Source of the DNA: an uncultured Chlorobiaceae bacterium
GTDB taxonomy: Bacteria; Bacteroidota; Chlorobiia; Chlorobiales; Chlorobiaceae
DNA length: 64,000 bases
Direction: 5' to 3'
Assembly (NCBI GenBank): GCA_903994365.1
Contig: CAJEXL010000006.1
Coordinates: 40,679 to 104,678, forward strand
In this document: positions 26,557 through 36,969 of the stretch, piece after piece
How the letters are laid out: every line of letters begins with the position of its first letter
Position numbering within the stretch: position 1 is the stretch's first letter
Program-made: the position numbers and the translations under genes
The notes under the pieces: model-generated
Seen by the model: the letters and a program-made list of their open reading frames with translations, nothing else
Database searches by the model: none
What the model was told of the DNA's origin: nothing

Positions 26557-27459
26557 TTAATTCAGAATAATGGTCCTTTCAACAAGTTGGAAGGGTGCAA
26601 GAGAGCTCCTTTCGAATACTTTCTGCCCCGCACTCCCAAGCCACGCGCCAAACCCTGCGGCAAGCGGATCGCCTGAATAATATACATAGTAAACCGTTGT
26701 AACAAGAGGATAGCTTCCGTCATAGATATTTTGCTGGGTCGGTAAAATCCACGGAGTATTCCCGGACTTTCTCAAAAGAGGAAGAACTCTGATGTTACTT
26801 TTGGGATTTTCCGACAGTCGCTTCAGTTCAGGTGATGATTGAAACAGTAATCCAACAGCACTGTCATCCGAAGAAATCCGCATGATCAGCGCTGAGTCAC
26901 TTTTGCATCCCCATGCGCGTAAATTTTCTCTCTTGTCACCAATTAGGGCTGCAAAAAAAGATTGAAGGCGAAAATCATCCGCTGTCACAAGAGCCTGTAT
27001 GCCACGCTCCTCTCTCCTCGTAAAGGTATGTTTCAGCTCTTCAAGTGAAATGTTTCTTAATGGGTTACGTGTATTAACAATACAAACAAGTGCATCTCGG
27101 CCAACAGGCTCGCGACGTAACAGTGAACTCTCTTTTGCAAAAAGCGCCTCCTCAGCAGCTTCAAGCGGCCCTCCAATCAGTGCCGCCCTCACGGTATGCT
27201 CAAGGAGAAGTTTCATACTCTCCTTTGAGTTGACCGATATCACTGAAACATGGGCATCAGGATAATAGCTTCTGAACATCTTGACCTGACTTACAGCGAT
27301 ATCCCCAAGCTGCTTGTCCACAGCAAGAGTCATCTGACCACTTCGAGCAGTTTGTTCAACTTGAGGTTTCATACAACTCAGCAAAAGAAAGATCGGACAC
27401 ACCAACAGGAGGCTGTTAAAAACCTTGAAAGGTATACGACGAAATGAGTTGTTTGCCAT
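26557..27459 (-). CDS. PstS-like periplasmic substrate-binding lipoprotein
   Basis: A 300-residue probable lipoprotein. The signal peptide ends LLLSC at about residue 29. The rest resembles the phosphate-binding PstS/PBP-like type: a short strand near the start, VGRDALVCIVNTRNPLRNISLEELKHTF in the middle, and PLVTTVYYVYYSGDPLAAGFGAWLGSAGQ at the end. No pstCAB genes adjoin it. It is the first gene of an operon with a diguanylate cyclase and two FtsX-like permeases, so a sensing role for that cyclase is as likely as transport. The ligand need not be phosphate. Confidence 0.82.
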   Translation of the reverse strand: MANNSFRRIPFKVFNSLLLVCPIFLLLSCMKPQVEQTARSGQMTLAVDKQLGDIAVSQVKMFRSYYPDAHVSVISVNSKESMKLLLEHTVRAALIGGPLEAAEEALFAKESSLLRREPVGRDALVCIVNTRNPLRNISLEELKHTFTRREERGIQALVTADDFRLQSFFAALIGDKRENLRAWGCKSDSALIMRISSDDSAVGLLFQSSPELKRLSENPKSNIRVLPLLRKSGNTPWILPTQQNIYDGSYPLVTTVYYVYYSGDPLAAGFGAWLGSAGQKVFERSSLAPFQLVERTIILN

Positions 27460-27551
27460 GGGATCAACCGAAGCATGGTTTATGCTATGAGCAAGAAAAA
27501 AATCATCCCGCTCCTTGAAAATCAGGTAAAAAAGCTTATTATTTCCGCAAT

Positions 27552-27569
27552 ATTGGATATTTATTCAGA
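27552..27569 (+). promoter_or_regulatory. Candidate ARG box (ArgR operator)
   Basis: ATTGGATATTTATTCAGA differs at one specified position (TGGAT for TGAAT) from the general ArgR consensus TGAAT-WWWW-ATTCA. It lies 45 bases before argC, and ArgR is encoded in the same operon, which suggests autoregulation by arginine. Confidence 0.6.
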
Positions 27570-27582
27570 TTATATCCTTTTT

Positions 27583-27600
27583 TCTGAAAATTTCTGCATA
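27583..27600 (+). promoter_or_regulatory. Weaker second ARG-box-like site
   Basis: TCTGAAAATTTCTGCATA matches the ArgR consensus with three mismatches and lies 31 bases (about three helical turns) from the first box, centre to centre. Paired boxes are normal for hexameric ArgR, though the usual spacing is about 21 bases. Confidence 0.35.
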
Positions 27601-27613
27601 AGATTATTGAAAA

Positions 27614-28645
27614 ATGAGCACATCTGTATCAGGAGGTTTGAAAAAATATTCAGTATCGATAATTGGGGCTTCTGGCTATTCAGGAGCAGAGCTGACGCGG
27701 CTGCTGCTTCGTCATCCAATGGTGGAACTCCAGGAGCTTTACGCTTTTTCACAGGTTGGCAACCATGTTTCCGACCTCTACCCTGCTCTCGGCTGTAATA
27801 AGGTATACAAACAATACAGTGGAGAAACTGGCAGTGATATCTATTTTCTCGCCCTGCCCCATGGTGAAGCGCTTCAGCTTGTTCCATCTCTTGTGCAGGC
27901 AGGTAAAATGGTCATTGATCTCTCCGGTGATTTCAGACTAAAAAATCCAAATGAGCATCAAGAGTTTTATAAACAGGTAAAATCTCCTGATGCCGTCATG
28001 ACTTACGGCATGCCTGAGCTGTTCAGGGATACTATCGTCAAGACCAAAGCCATCAGTAATCCTGGTTGTTATGCAAGCAGTATCATTCTTGGCGTGGCTC
28101 CCCTTTTTCTCGGCAATGATGATGGTTTGAAGGTGCGCGCCATCAACTGCACCTCAACATCCGGTATTTCAGGTGCAGGACGCAGCAGCAAAACCGAGCT
28201 CTCATTTTCGGAGATGAGTGAGAATGTCAGAGCATACAAGGTTGGCATTCATCAGCATATTCCTGAAATAATGCAGGCTCTTGGAACTTCAGCAACCGAC
28301 CCATCCTTTGACTTTTCCTTTACCCCAATGATTGGGTCGCTGGTGCGGGGCATCTACAGCATCCTCAATATCCAGCTTGAACAACCGGCTAATAGAGCAG
28401 AACTCCAGGGGCTCTACCACCGCTTTTACCAGCAAGCGCCCTTTGTTCGGGTACGTGACACCATGACAGAGGTAAAGCATGTGGTTCATACCAATTACTG
28501 CGATGTGCATATTGCCGGTATGACCAAAAATGGCTCCCTGACCATTGTCACAGCCCTTGACAACCTCCTGAAAGGCGCTGCCGGTCAGGCTATTCAGAAT
28601 ATGAATCTTATGGTCGGGATTAATGAAGCAACAGGGCTACTCTAA
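27614..28645 (+). CDS. argC: N-acetyl-gamma-glutamyl-phosphate reductase
   Basis: Reduces N-acetylglutamyl phosphate to the semialdehyde with NADPH, step 3 of arginine synthesis. 343 residues. The cofactor motif is [17 protein letters not shown]. The active-site cysteine is in [10 protein letters not shown], and the [18 protein letters not shown] segment is typical of the C-terminal end. First gene of argCJBFRGH, with a candidate ARG box 45 bases upstream. The ATG at 27614 lacks a strong ribosome-binding site. Confidence 0.97.
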   Translation: MSTSVSGGLKKYSVSIIGASGYSGAELTRLLLRHPMVELQELYAFSQVGNHVSDLYPALGCNKVYKQYSGETGSDIYFLALPHGEALQLVPSLVQAGKMVIDLSGDFRLKNPNEHQEFYKQVKSPDAVMTYGMPELFRDTIVKTKAISNPGCYASSIILGVAPLFLGNDDGLKVRAINCTSTSGISGAGRSSKTELSFSEMSENVRAYKVGIHQHIPEIMQALGTSATDPSFDFSFTPMIGSLVRGIYSILNIQLEQPANRAELQGLYHRFYQQAPFVRVRDTMTEVKHVVHTNYCDVHIAGMTKNGSLTIVTALDNLLKGAAGQAIQNMNLMVGINEATGLL

Positions 28646-28674
28646 TTATTTAATCTTTAACGCTCTCTACCGAA

Positions 28675-29961
28675 ATGGAACAACTCTCCAAAGGGCTGGA
28701 TGTCATTCATCACCTTTCTGCCGAAACGCCATGGCCAGCATCGGTTACCCCAATGTCGGCAGGATCAGACGGCGCCATCCAATTCTGGCCAGTTGGTTTT
28801 TCATCGGGTGCAGTATCTGCCAACATCAAGTACAGTAACAGAAAAGATATGATGCTTCTGGTTACTGATCGCCCGGCAAGTGCCGCCGCGCTTTTCACTT
28901 TGAACCGTTGCTGTGCGGCGCCGGTAACGCTGTCGCGTGAACATCTGCAGCTGTCATCATCGTCAATTCGCGCCATTATCTGCAACAGCGGTAATGCCAA
29001 CGCGGCCACCGGAGTGAAAGGAATGGCTGATGCCCGTGCCATGGCTGACGCAGTCGCAAAAGAACTTTCGATCAAGCCTGAAGAGGTGCTCGTCGCCTCG
29101 ACCGGCGTCATCGGTCAGCTTTTGCCTATGGAGAAGGTGCTCAGTGGAATATCCGCACTTGCTCCGACCATACAGCGCGACTCGGTTCTTGATACTGTCG
29201 GCGCCATCATGACAACGGATACCTTTCCGAAATTTTTCACCCTTGAGCTGCAGCTTTCAGGTGGTTCCCTCCGCCTGAGCGGCATAGCCAAAGGATCCGG
29301 GATGATTTGCCCAAATATGGCTACGATGCTGGCATTTCTTGCGACTGATGCAACAATAGCGCCAGCCCTCCTCCATGAGGCGCTTGAAATGGGTAACCGC
29401 CACAGCTTCAACGCAATTACTGTTGATGGCGATACCAGCACCAACGACATGGTATCCATTTTTGCCAGCGGCACCGGCCCGGAGATTACCGCTGGCAGCC
29501 AGGATTACGCGCTCTTCTGCGAAGCGCTCGAAGCGCTGATGACATTCCTGGCCAAGCTCATTGTCATTGATGGAGAGGGGGCCACAAAACTTGTCGGCAT
29601 CACCGTTATAGGTGCGGTGGATGACCGTGATGCCGAACTTGCGGCAAGAACCATCGCCAACTCAAGCCTTGTAAAAACCGCAATTCACGGAGAGGATGCC
29701 AACTGGGGAAGAATCATTGCTGCGGCAGGACGCTCTGGAGCAATATTCAATCAGGAGGATCTTGAACTTCACTTCAATGATCTCTCTGTTCTTAAACCAG
29801 GACTGGTTGCCGACTTTTTGGAAGAGGAGGCAAGTAAAATCCTTGCCAAAGATTCATATACCATCACCCTTCGCCTTGGCAACGGTCCAGGTGAGGCAAC
29901 GATATGGAGTTGTGACTTGAGCAAAGAGTATATCGAGATCAATGGCAGCTACAGAAGCTGA
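28675..29961 (+). CDS. argJ: Ornithine acetyltransferase / amino-acid acetyltransferase
   Basis: Recycles the acetyl group from N-acetylornithine to glutamate and, if bifunctional, also uses acetyl-CoA. 428 residues, typical length. The precursor is cut autocatalytically before the nucleophilic Thr in the ATMLAFLATDA segment, giving alpha and beta chains. NSGNANAATG forms the oxyanion region. It lets the pathway run in the cyclic form; no argA or argE is seen here. 29 bases after argC. Confidence 0.96.
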   Translation: MEQLSKGLDVIHHLSAETPWPASVTPMSAGSDGAIQFWPVGFSSGAVSANIKYSNRKDMMLLVTDRPASAAALFTLNRCCAAPVTLSREHLQLSSSSIRAIICNSGNANAATGVKGMADARAMADAVAKELSIKPEEVLVASTGVIGQLLPMEKVLSGISALAPTIQRDSVLDTVGAIMTTDTFPKFFTLELQLSGGSLRLSGIAKGSGMICPNMATMLAFLATDATIAPALLHEALEMGNRHSFNAITVDGDTSTNDMVSIFASGTGPEITAGSQDYALFCEALEALMTFLAKLIVIDGEGATKLVGITVIGAVDDRDAELAARTIANSSLVKTAIHGEDANWGRIIAAAGRSGAIFNQEDLELHFNDLSVLKPGLVADFLEEEASKILAKDSYTITLRLGNGPGEATIWSCDLSKEYIEINGSYRS

Positions 29962-30001
29962 TACTTTACACTAACAATCAAATAAAGAAGAATTTCCTGC
30001 A

Positions 30002-30913
30002 ATGGAGCATACACCGTGTAATGAATTGAACCAAACAAGAAAAGCCCCTCAAGCCGCTATCGGACAGGTGCTTATCGAAGCCTTGCCCTATATACGCAAG
30101 TTCGAAGGAAAGACCTTTGTCATTAAATACGGCGGGGCAGCCATGAAAGATGCCTGCCTGAAAAACATTTTTGCACAGAATGTCACTCTTCTGCGCAAAG
30201 TCGGCATAAAGATTGTTTTGGTACATGGCGGGGGCGATGCAATCACCAAAACGGCAGAAAAACTTGGCCTGACATCACGCTTTTTGCATGGGCGTCGGGT
30301 CACTGACAAGGAGATGATTTCAGTCATACAGATGACTCTTGCCGGTAAAGTCAACCAGGATATTGTGCAGCTTATCAGTGAACATGGCGGCAAGGCGGTA
30401 GGAGTGAGCGGTCTCGATGCCGATACCATCAAAGCTCTTCCCCATCCCAATGCCGAAACACTGGGACTTGTCGGTGAAGTTGAACAGATCAACACCGATT
30501 ATATTGATTTGCTCTGTGGTGCAGGTCTGATACCGGTCATTGCTCCTATTGGATTTGATGACGAGGGCAACATCTACAACATCAATGCCGATGATGCCGC
30601 CAGCAGTATCGCCATAGCGCTAAAAGCTGAAAAGCTCATCTACGTCAGCGATGTTGCAGGCATTCACGTCGGTGAAAGAATCCTGAAAACGATATGCAAA
30701 AGAGAGGCTGCCGATTTTATCGAACAAGGAATTATTTCCGGCGGAATGATTCCAAAAGTACTCTCGGCATTCAAAACACTCGACAGTGGTGTCGGTAAAA
30801 TTCATCTCATTGATGGCAAAGCAACCCACTCACTCCTCCTTGAAATCTTCACCCATGAAGGGGTCGGCACCCAGTTTATTGGAGAGGAAGAGCATGATCA
30901 ATCCCAAAACTGA
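30002..30913 (+). CDS. argB: Acetylglutamate kinase
   Basis: Phosphorylates N-acetylglutamate, step 2 of arginine synthesis. 303 residues. The amino-acid kinase motif is VIKYGGAAM, then [14 protein letters not shown] and [40 protein letters not shown] is the nucleotide-binding half. The N-terminal extension before the kinase core is the type found in arginine-inhibited hexameric enzymes, so feedback inhibition is probable. Its 3' end overlaps argF by 20 bases. Confidence 0.96.
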   Translation: MEHTPCNELNQTRKAPQAAIGQVLIEALPYIRKFEGKTFVIKYGGAAMKDACLKNIFAQNVTLLRKVGIKIVLVHGGGDAITKTAEKLGLTSRFLHGRRVTDKEMISVIQMTLAGKVNQDIVQLISEHGGKAVGVSGLDADTIKALPHPNAETLGLVGEVEQINTDYIDLLCGAGLIPVIAPIGFDDEGNIYNINADDAASSIAIALKAEKLIYVSDVAGIHVGERILKTICKREAADFIEQGIISGGMIPKVLSAFKTLDSGVGKIHLIDGKATHSLLLEIFTHEGVGTQFIGEEEHDQSQN

Positions 30914-31937
30914 TAACAGCATGACAAAGGTGATCAACAATATCATACACAAAAAAAGAGATTTTCTTGGCTTTTCACCACTCAATGCAGGCAAGATTAT
31001 TGAGCTTTTCGACTACTCACTTTATATCAAGAACAAAAGAAAAGAGAATCTTTCCGCAACCAGGTTTCTGCCGCTGCGCGACAAAACGGTTGCCATGATT
31101 TTCAGTAAACCCTCACTCAGGACACGGGTCTCTTTTGAACTTGGTATCCATGAACTTGGAGGCTACACCATAACTCTTGATGGTCAATCTATCGGTCTGG
31201 GATCGCGTGAATCTGTTGAAGATGTCGCCAAACTGCTTGCCCGGTACAACGATGCAATTATTGCCCGCCTGCATGACCATTCAGTCATTGAGGGACTGGC
31301 GAAGCACGCATCAATTCCAGTGGTCAACGCACTGACCGATCTCTCACACCCTTGCCAGGTATTAGCAGATGCCTTTACCCTCTACGAAAAATCACTCTGG
31401 AAAGAGGGGATCAAAGTTGTGTTTGTCGGTGATGGCAATAATGTCGCCAATTCATGGATTGAACTGGCAGGCCTTCTCCCCATTCACTTTGTCCTTGCCT
31501 GCCCGGAAGGGTATATGCCCAACCAGGAGTTGCTCAATGCAGCAAGAGAGAAAGGAATAAGCCGGATTGAGATTATGCATGACCCAAAAGAGGCCGTTGC
31601 CAACGCTGATGTTCTCTATACCGACGTATGGACAAGCATGGGACAGGAAGTTGAAATGGTCGAACGTCTGAGGATTTTCAAGCCATTTCAGATCAACAGT
31701 ACCTTGCTTGCCGCAGCAAAACCATCAGCCGTGGTGATGCACTGTATGCCTGCACATCGAGGTCAGGAGATCAGCGCTGAGGTGATGGATGGCCAACAAT
31801 CCATCATCCTTGATCAGGCCGAAAACCGCCTCCATGTCCAGAAAGCGCTTCTTGTCAAATTACTCAACCAGGAAGAGTACAGGAAATTTCACCTGACCCG
31901 CCGCCTGCTGAATGCTGCGAAAAAAATCAAGGCCTGA
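30894..31937 (+). CDS. argF: Ornithine carbamoyltransferase
   Basis: Makes citrulline from ornithine and carbamoyl phosphate. Carbamoyl-phosphate site [13 protein letters not shown], the HPCQ motif in [11 protein letters not shown], and the ornithine-site [10 protein letters not shown] (a Met in place of the usual Leu). The open frame begins further upstream inside argB, but the ATG at 30894 is chosen: GGAGAGGAAGAG lies just before it, giving 347 residues and a 20-base overlap with argB. A second ATG at 30921 lacks such a site. The SLRTR and DLSHPCQ blocks favour ornithine over N-acetylornithine as substrate. Confidence 0.95.
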   Translation: MINPKTDNSMTKVINNIIHKKRDFLGFSPLNAGKIIELFDYSLYIKNKRKENLSATRFLPLRDKTVAMIFSKPSLRTRVSFELGIHELGGYTITLDGQSIGLGSRESVEDVAKLLARYNDAIIARLHDHSVIEGLAKHASIPVVNALTDLSHPCQVLADAFTLYEKSLWKEGIKVVFVGDGNNVANSWIELAGLLPIHFVLACPEGYMPNQELLNAAREKGISRIEIMHDPKEAVANADVLYTDVWTSMGQEVEMVERLRIFKPFQINSTLLAAAKPSAVVMHCMPAHRGQEISAEVMDGQQSIILDQAENRLHVQKALLVKLLNQEEYRKFHLTRRLLNAAKKIKA

Positions 31938-31951
31938 AGGATAGTGAAATA

Positions 31952-32398
31952 ATGAACAAACATGCACGACAACTGAAGATCAGAGAAATTCTTCAGCAAC
32001 ATACGGTTGAAAATCAGCACGACCTTCTGCAACTTCTCCGGGATTCCGGTATGACTGTTGCGCAGGCTACCTTGTCACGCGACTGCGCAGAACTCAGCAT
32101 CATCCGTTCGCGGATCAATGGAAGTTACAGGATGGTCTACCCCGACGATAATACTGGAAGAATCATCCAGGGTCTTGTCGGTATTGAGGTGTTGGCCGTT
32201 AATGCCAATGAAACGACTATCATTATAAGAACGCTGCCGGGCAGAGCACATGGGGTTGGTTCATACCTCGACCAGTTGAGAAGCCCTCTCGTTCTTGGCA
32301 CCATCGCCGGAGATGATACTGTTCTGGTAATTCCCTCGTCGGTACACAATATTTCTGCTTTGATATCATATATTCATAAAAATCTTTCCAAAAACTGA
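31952..32398 (+). CDS. argR: Arginine repressor
   Basis: A 148-residue ArgR/AhrC regulator. The winged-helix DNA-binding domain occupies residues 1-70 ([19 protein letters not shown] is the recognition region). The C-terminal hexamerisation and arginine-binding domain contains [16 protein letters not shown] and [12 protein letters not shown]. With arginine bound it should repress the operon it sits in; a matching operator is seen before argC. Fourteen bases after argF. Confidence 0.96.
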   Translation: MNKHARQLKIREILQQHTVENQHDLLQLLRDSGMTVAQATLSRDCAELSIIRSRINGSYRMVYPDDNTGRIIQGLVGIEVLAVNANETTIIIRTLPGRAHGVGSYLDQLRSPLVLGTIAGDDTVLVIPSSVHNISALISYIHKNLSKN

Positions 32399-32414
32399 TA
32401 ATTCATTACGACGC

Positions 32415-33617
32415 ATGAGCAAGGAAAAAATTGCAATAGCCTATTCCGGTGGACTTGATACCTCCATCATGATCAAGTGGCTGAAAGACAAGTATGATGC
32501 TGAAATCGTTGCCGTTACCGGCAACCTCGGTCAGCAGAAAGAGATCGAAAACCTCGAATCGAAAGCACTCTTTACCGGGGCATCAAAGTTCCAGTTTGTT
32601 GACCTTCGCCATGAGTTTGTTGAAGAGTATATCTGGCGCGCACTCAAGGCCGGAGCGCTCTATGAAGATGTTTACCCTCTTGCAACAGCGCTGGGACGTC
32701 CTCTGCTTGCCAAGGCTCTTGTTGATGTCGCTCTTGCTGAAGATTGCACCATGCTTGCCCACGGCTGCACCGGCAAAGGCAACGACCAGGTTCGCTTTGA
32801 GGTCACCTTTGCCTCACTGGCACCACATCTGAAGGTGCTCGCACCACTGCGTGAATGGGAATTCACCTCAAGAGAGGCTGAAATTGCCTACGCTCTTGAG
32901 CACAACATTCCGGTCTCAGCTACCAAGAAAAGTCCCTACTCCATTGATGAGAACATCTGGGGAATCAGTATTGAGTGCGGTGTCCTTGAAGATCCAATGG
33001 TTGCTCCGCCCGAAGATGCGTACCAGATAACCACTTCACCAGAAAAGGCACCTGACACTCCTTCTGTAGTTGATATCGAGTTTGAAAAAGGTGTGCCTGT
33101 TGCTCTTGACGGCAAAAAGATGAGCGGACTCGACATGATCATCCGCCTGAACGAGATCGGCGCCGCCAATGGCGTTGGAAGGCTCGACATGATTGAGAAC
33201 CGCGTTGTCGGTATCAAGTCACGTGAAATCTATGAGGCCCCGGCAGCCACCATTCTGCATTTTGCCCATCGCGAACTGGAACGGCTCACCCTCGAAAAAT
33301 CGGTCTTCCAGTACAAGAAGAACATCAGTCAGGATTATGCCAACATCATCTACAACGGCACCTGGTTCTCACCAATGAGAACTGCGCTTGATGCTTTTGT
33401 GAACGAAACACAGAACCCGGTGACCGGCCTTGTTCGCCTGAAACTCTACAAAGGTGGAGTCTCCCTGCTCGGCAGAAACTCACCATACTCGCTCTACAAC
33501 GAGGAGCTTGCCACCTACACCGAAGCCGATACCTTTAACCACAAGGCTGCGGCTGGCTTTATTCACCTCTATGGACTTGGATTAAAGACCTTCAGCCAGG
33601 TACACTCCGCGAAGTAA
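32415..33617 (+). CDS. argG: Argininosuccinate synthase
   Basis: Joins citrulline and aspartate with ATP to argininosuccinate. 400 residues. The N-type ATP pyrophosphatase loop [15 protein letters not shown] is at residue 8, with [15 protein letters not shown] and [11 protein letters not shown] further on. Sixteen bases after argR. A GC-rich hairpin follows (33635-33662), so part of the transcription may stop before argH. Confidence 0.97.
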   Translation: MSKEKIAIAYSGGLDTSIMIKWLKDKYDAEIVAVTGNLGQQKEIENLESKALFTGASKFQFVDLRHEFVEEYIWRALKAGALYEDVYPLATALGRPLLAKALVDVALAEDCTMLAHGCTGKGNDQVRFEVTFASLAPHLKVLAPLREWEFTSREAEIAYALEHNIPVSATKKSPYSIDENIWGISIECGVLEDPMVAPPEDAYQITTSPEKAPDTPSVVDIEFEKGVPVALDGKKMSGLDMIIRLNEIGAANGVGRLDMIENRVVGIKSREIYEAPAATILHFAHRELERLTLEKSVFQYKKNISQDYANIIYNGTWFSPMRTALDAFVNETQNPVTGLVRLKLYKGGVSLLGRNSPYSLYNEELATYTEADTFNHKAAAGFIHLYGLGLKTFSQVHSAK

Positions 33618-33936
33618 AACATCCCGCCCATTGTCGCGCAGGCCAATGAAGAGGCCTGCGCGCATTTGGATATGTGTTCAAGGTTACACTGCAAAACAAA
33701 CCTCAGCCACCAGAAGATGCTACCTCCCTGCGGAAGAATTAAACTCCCCCTTTTTTTTCCAGTTGATCGCGCTGTTGGCCTTATAATAGTCGGGTTATTC
33801 ATGACGTTCACATCCTGTTTGCTACTATCTTCACAATGCAGGCATTCATTGTTACGCCATCCACATCATCCCAAGGCAATAAACCAAAATTTACTATTTT
33901 GGGGGCAGATTCTCTTTCACAACAACGATTATTCTT
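33618..33936. other. argG-argH spacer with a hairpin
   Basis: A 319-base gap inside the arginine cluster. At 33635-33662 there is a 10-base perfect stem CGCGCAGGCC/GGCCTGCGCG around an 8-base loop, without a clear T-run, which may attenuate or end the upstream transcript. The rest is AT-rich and probably has a separate argH promoter; no gene is supported. Confidence 0.6.
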
Positions 33937-35322
33937 ATGAGCAGCAATACAAAGGAGTTACTCTGGCAGAGCCGATTTTCACTGCCTTTCGACCGCGATG
34001 CGCTTCTTTTTTCGTCATCGGTTCATGTCGACAAGAAGCTCTATCGTGAAGATATTCAGGGCTCAATTGCCCATGTGACCATGCTTGCCGAAGAGGGTAT
34101 TGTCAGTGTTGCTGAGGCTGGAGAAATTATTGCCGGACTGAGGGAGATTGAGGAGGAGCTGTCGAGTGGCGCTTTGCTCCCCCACTGGGAGGACGAGGAT
34201 ATTCATACTGTTATTGAAAACCGGCTCAAGGAAAAAATTGGCACAACTGCGGGCAAACTGCACTCCGGCAGAAGCCGGAACGACCAGGTTGCAACCGATA
34301 CCCGACTCTATTTGCGCCGCCAGATTATCGAACTTCAGGAGAGGCTTGGGGGAATGTTAAGGGTGCTCATAGAAAAAGCGGAAAACTACCAGAAAACCAT
34401 CATCTTTGGCTATACCCACCTGCAGCGGGCGCAGCCCATCTCTGCTGGCCACTACTACATGGCTTATTTCAATATGTTCAACCGTGACCGTCAGCGACTG
34501 CACGACCTTATGAAACGGGTGAATATCTCCCCTCTTGGCGCTGCCGCCTTTGCGGGCAGCACTCTTCCGCTCAACCCCGAAAGAACGGCAGTGCTCCTTG
34601 GGTTTGACGATATGTTTGCCAACAGCATTGATGCCGTGAGCGATCGCGATATCGTTATTGAGTTTATTTCGGCCTGTTCGGTCATTATGATGCATCTCTC
34701 GCGCTTTGCCGAGGATCTGATTCTCTGGAGTTCCTACGAGTTCGGCTACCTTGAGATCAGCGATGCCTTTGCCACAGGCTCTTCACTCATGCCGCAGAAG
34801 AAAAATGCCGATATTGCCGAGCTGGTAAGAGGTAAAACGGGCAGGGTGTACGGCAACCTGATGGCAATGCTGACCATCATGAAAGGGCTCCCACTCTCCT
34901 ACAACCGCGACATGCAGGAGGATAAACAGCCGCTGTTTGACAGCGCAGAGACAACCATCAGCAGTGTAACCATCTTTGCAAAACTGCTGGAACATACCAA
35001 ACTGAAGGAAGAGCGGCTGGCGAAACTGACGGCAGAGGATCTCAGCCTTGCCACTGAAATTGCTGAATATCTTGTCCGCAAGCAGATTCCTTTCCGTGAC
35101 GCGCACCGCATTACCGGAAAAATTGTCACCTGGAGTATCGCTTCGGAGGTCAACCTGCCACATATCCCCGTTGAAAAGTTCAGGGAGTTCTCGGAGGTGA
35201 TTGATATGGATATTTATGATTGCCTCAAAGCAGACGTTAGTGTGAACTCCAAAAAGACACACGGTAGTTGCTCATTCGACTCAGTCGCACACCAGATTGC
35301 AGAGGCTAAAAAACAACTGTAA
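33937..35322 (+). CDS. argH: Argininosuccinate lyase
   Basis: Cleaves argininosuccinate to arginine and fumarate. 461 residues of the fumarase/aspartase superfamily. [17 protein letters not shown] is the first conserved region, [10 protein letters not shown] the second, and the superfamily signature is [19 protein letters not shown]. Separated from argG by a 319-base spacer with a hairpin, unlike the tight spacing upstream, so it may have its own promoter. Confidence 0.97.
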   Translation: MSSNTKELLWQSRFSLPFDRDALLFSSSVHVDKKLYREDIQGSIAHVTMLAEEGIVSVAEAGEIIAGLREIEEELSSGALLPHWEDEDIHTVIENRLKEKIGTTAGKLHSGRSRNDQVATDTRLYLRRQIIELQERLGGMLRVLIEKAENYQKTIIFGYTHLQRAQPISAGHYYMAYFNMFNRDRQRLHDLMKRVNISPLGAAAFAGSTLPLNPERTAVLLGFDDMFANSIDAVSDRDIVIEFISACSVIMMHLSRFAEDLILWSSYEFGYLEISDAFATGSSLMPQKKNADIAELVRGKTGRVYGNLMAMLTIMKGLPLSYNRDMQEDKQPLFDSAETTISSVTIFAKLLEHTKLKEERLAKLTAEDLSLATEIAEYLVRKQIPFRDAHRITGKIVTWSIASEVNLPHIPVEKFREFSEVIDMDIYDCLKADVSVNSKKTHGSCSFDSVAHQIAEAKKQL

Positions 35323-35351
35323 AGCCACTCTTGTGGTACAAAGGCAATGGT

Positions 35352-36488
35352 TCAGAAGATCACAGCAACACCGATGGCCGTTGCCGATCCGCTGTAGCGG
35401 TAAAAGGGATCATTTGAACTGTTTCGGAGCCATTTATACTCGCCATACAGATTCAACTGCCTCTTTTTTCCAGAGAAAGAGAATCGCTTTTCCGCCCTGC
35501 CCCATATCCCGCTGATTGTATCATGTCGGGCACCTTCACTCAAAATGAGATTGCCATCAAGATCGAGTGGCATCTGCAAGTAGCTCTTGTCGGCATAATC
35601 ATAACCGATACGCAGCACGAGCGCATGGGGAAGTCGACAAGAGAGCATGCCTCCGCACTCGCGGCTTTCATAACCGTAACGATCATCATAAAGATCATTT
35701 TCAGAAAAGTATCTGGGTGATAATCCGGAAACATAAACCTCCTGATCACCAAAATTCACCCGACCTCTCCCGTAAACCATCAGCCCAAGATTATCAAGCA
35801 GAGGCCTTGAAACCCTCAGCGTATTGGCCCATTGCCCAACCTCAGCAGCATCACCACCACTCTTGCCACTCCCACTTGCACTGAAAACAGGGAGAAGATA
35901 TTTTTTATAACCCACTTCCGATAACATCGAAACTGTTGTTCCATCTGAAAAAGCAATTGTTGCTCCACCATACAGGAGGTGCTCCCAATTGTCAAGTTCA
36001 GTGACAACACTGTAAAGCCGTTTACGAAGCGTATAGCCTGTAACTGCGGACAAATTGTCTATACAGGCTATTCTGGCATCAACAAAACCCTCAAACTCAC
36101 TGTAATCGAACATCGTATATGCTTCCCGATCCTCTCTTATTGATGCCTGCAACCCACCTTTCAGCCACTCTCCATCACCAAACTTGTGCTCTCCGCTTAC
36201 TTTGAGCGTATTAATATTGTAATTACGATCAGTAAGGTCATTAAAACTCACCGAATTGAGCTGATAAGAGAGTAATCCTGTTACTGCAGGAAAATCCCAC
36301 TGATGCGCAACATAAACTCTCCCCTCGGTTATTCTGTCTGGATATGGTATAGAACTACGAAGAACGTTACTCTCAAGAGTGGTCGAAAGAGACAGCTCTG
36401 ACCTCCATAGTGCTGAGGCATCCAATGGGCAAAAGGCTATAAGCGTCAAAACAAGAAGACTCTTGATGAGAGCACGCATCTGTTTCAT
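35352..36488 (-). CDS. Predicted outer-membrane beta-barrel protein
   Basis: A 378-residue exported protein. The signal peptide covers about residues 1-25 (ending DASA). The rest is alternating polar/hydrophobic beta strands with aromatic girdle residues (for example LWRSELSLSTTLESNVL, VTGLLSYQLNSVSF, GLMVYGRGRVNFGD, ALVLRIGYDYADKSY), and the chain ends in Phe as outer-membrane barrels do. There may be 14-18 strands. I recognise no named family. It starts 9 bases after the second Ca-loop protein gene and is the last gene of the sigma-54-linked cluster. A porin-like or secretion role for the two small secreted proteins is possible but unproven. Confidence 0.8.
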   Translation of the reverse strand: MKQMRALIKSLLVLTLIAFCPLDASALWRSELSLSTTLESNVLRSSIPYPDRITEGRVYVAHQWDFPAVTGLLSYQLNSVSFNDLTDRNYNINTLKVSGEHKFGDGEWLKGGLQASIREDREAYTMFDYSEFEGFVDARIACIDNLSAVTGYTLRKRLYSVVTELDNWEHLLYGGATIAFSDGTTVSMLSEVGYKKYLLPVFSASGSGKSGGDAAEVGQWANTLRVSRPLLDNLGLMVYGRGRVNFGDQEVYVSGLSPRYFSENDLYDDRYGYESRECGGMLSCRLPHALVLRIGYDYADKSYLQMPLDLDGNLILSEGARHDTISGIWGRAEKRFSFSGKKRQLNLYGEYKWLRNSSNDPFYRYSGSATAIGVAVIF

Positions 36489-36497
36489 GAGTCTCTC

Positions 36498-36881
36498 TTA
36501 TTTCTGACCACTTTTATGTCGAAATCCACCGCCCGCATTTGCTCCGCTCTCCCTTTTTGCGCCTTCATCAATAAGAGCAGATCCAGCTCCATACCGATAC
36601 ATATTCACCCTGTCCGAGCCATTCCCTGAACTAGCCCCATCACGCATCCTGCCATCAGGAATACCATCACCATTACGGTCTGGAATAAGATCATTGAGAC
36701 CATCTCCATCTTCATCAATGAACCTGAGCTTTTGTACGGCCCTGGGATGTTGCGGTATCTCATCACTGATTGCTGCTTTTTCAACAACGGTGTTTCGCTG
36801 ATCAGCAGCATAGGTCACCTCTGAAAAACCGGCAGCAAAGAGGGAGAGAAAAATGAAAATCAATATTCTGATACTCATCAT
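36498..36881 (-). CDS. Secreted calcium-loop protein, paralogue 2
   Basis: A 127-residue exported protein. The signal peptide is at residues 2-23 (ILIFIFLSLFAAGFSEVTYA). Two Asp-rich loops follow (FIDEDGDGLNDLIPDRNGDGIPDG), of the DxDGDGxxD type seen in thrombospondin type 3, dockerin and EF-hand-like repeats, and then a Gly/Ser-rich tail ending in basic residues. The open frame extends upstream to 37145 but that part is a shadow of the next gene. AAAGGAGGGA lies about 10 bases before the ATG at 36881. Homologous in its core to the gene at 36970. Function unknown; Ca2+ binding is inferred from the loops. Confidence 0.8.
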   Translation of the reverse strand: MMSIRILIFIFLSLFAAGFSEVTYAADQRNTVVEKAAISDEIPQHPRAVQKLRFIDEDGDGLNDLIPDRNGDGIPDGRMRDGASSGNGSDRVNMYRYGAGSALIDEGAKRESGANAGGGFRHKSGQK

Positions 36882-36909
36882 GGTACTATATCCCTCCTTT
36901 ACTTTCAAC

Positions 36910-36941
36910 AACTGCGGGAGATTACCTTCTCTCCCGCAGTT
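36910..36941. terminator. Intercistronic hairpin between the two Ca-loop genes
   Basis: A 12-base perfect stem AACTGCGGGAGA/TCTCCCGCAGTT with an 8-base loop lies between two same-strand genes, without a clean T-run on the minus strand. It may partly stop transcription or protect the upstream message, making the first gene more abundant than the later ones. Confidence 0.7.
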
Positions 36942-36969
36942 ATTGAAAAAACCATTAGAACGTTTGCGC

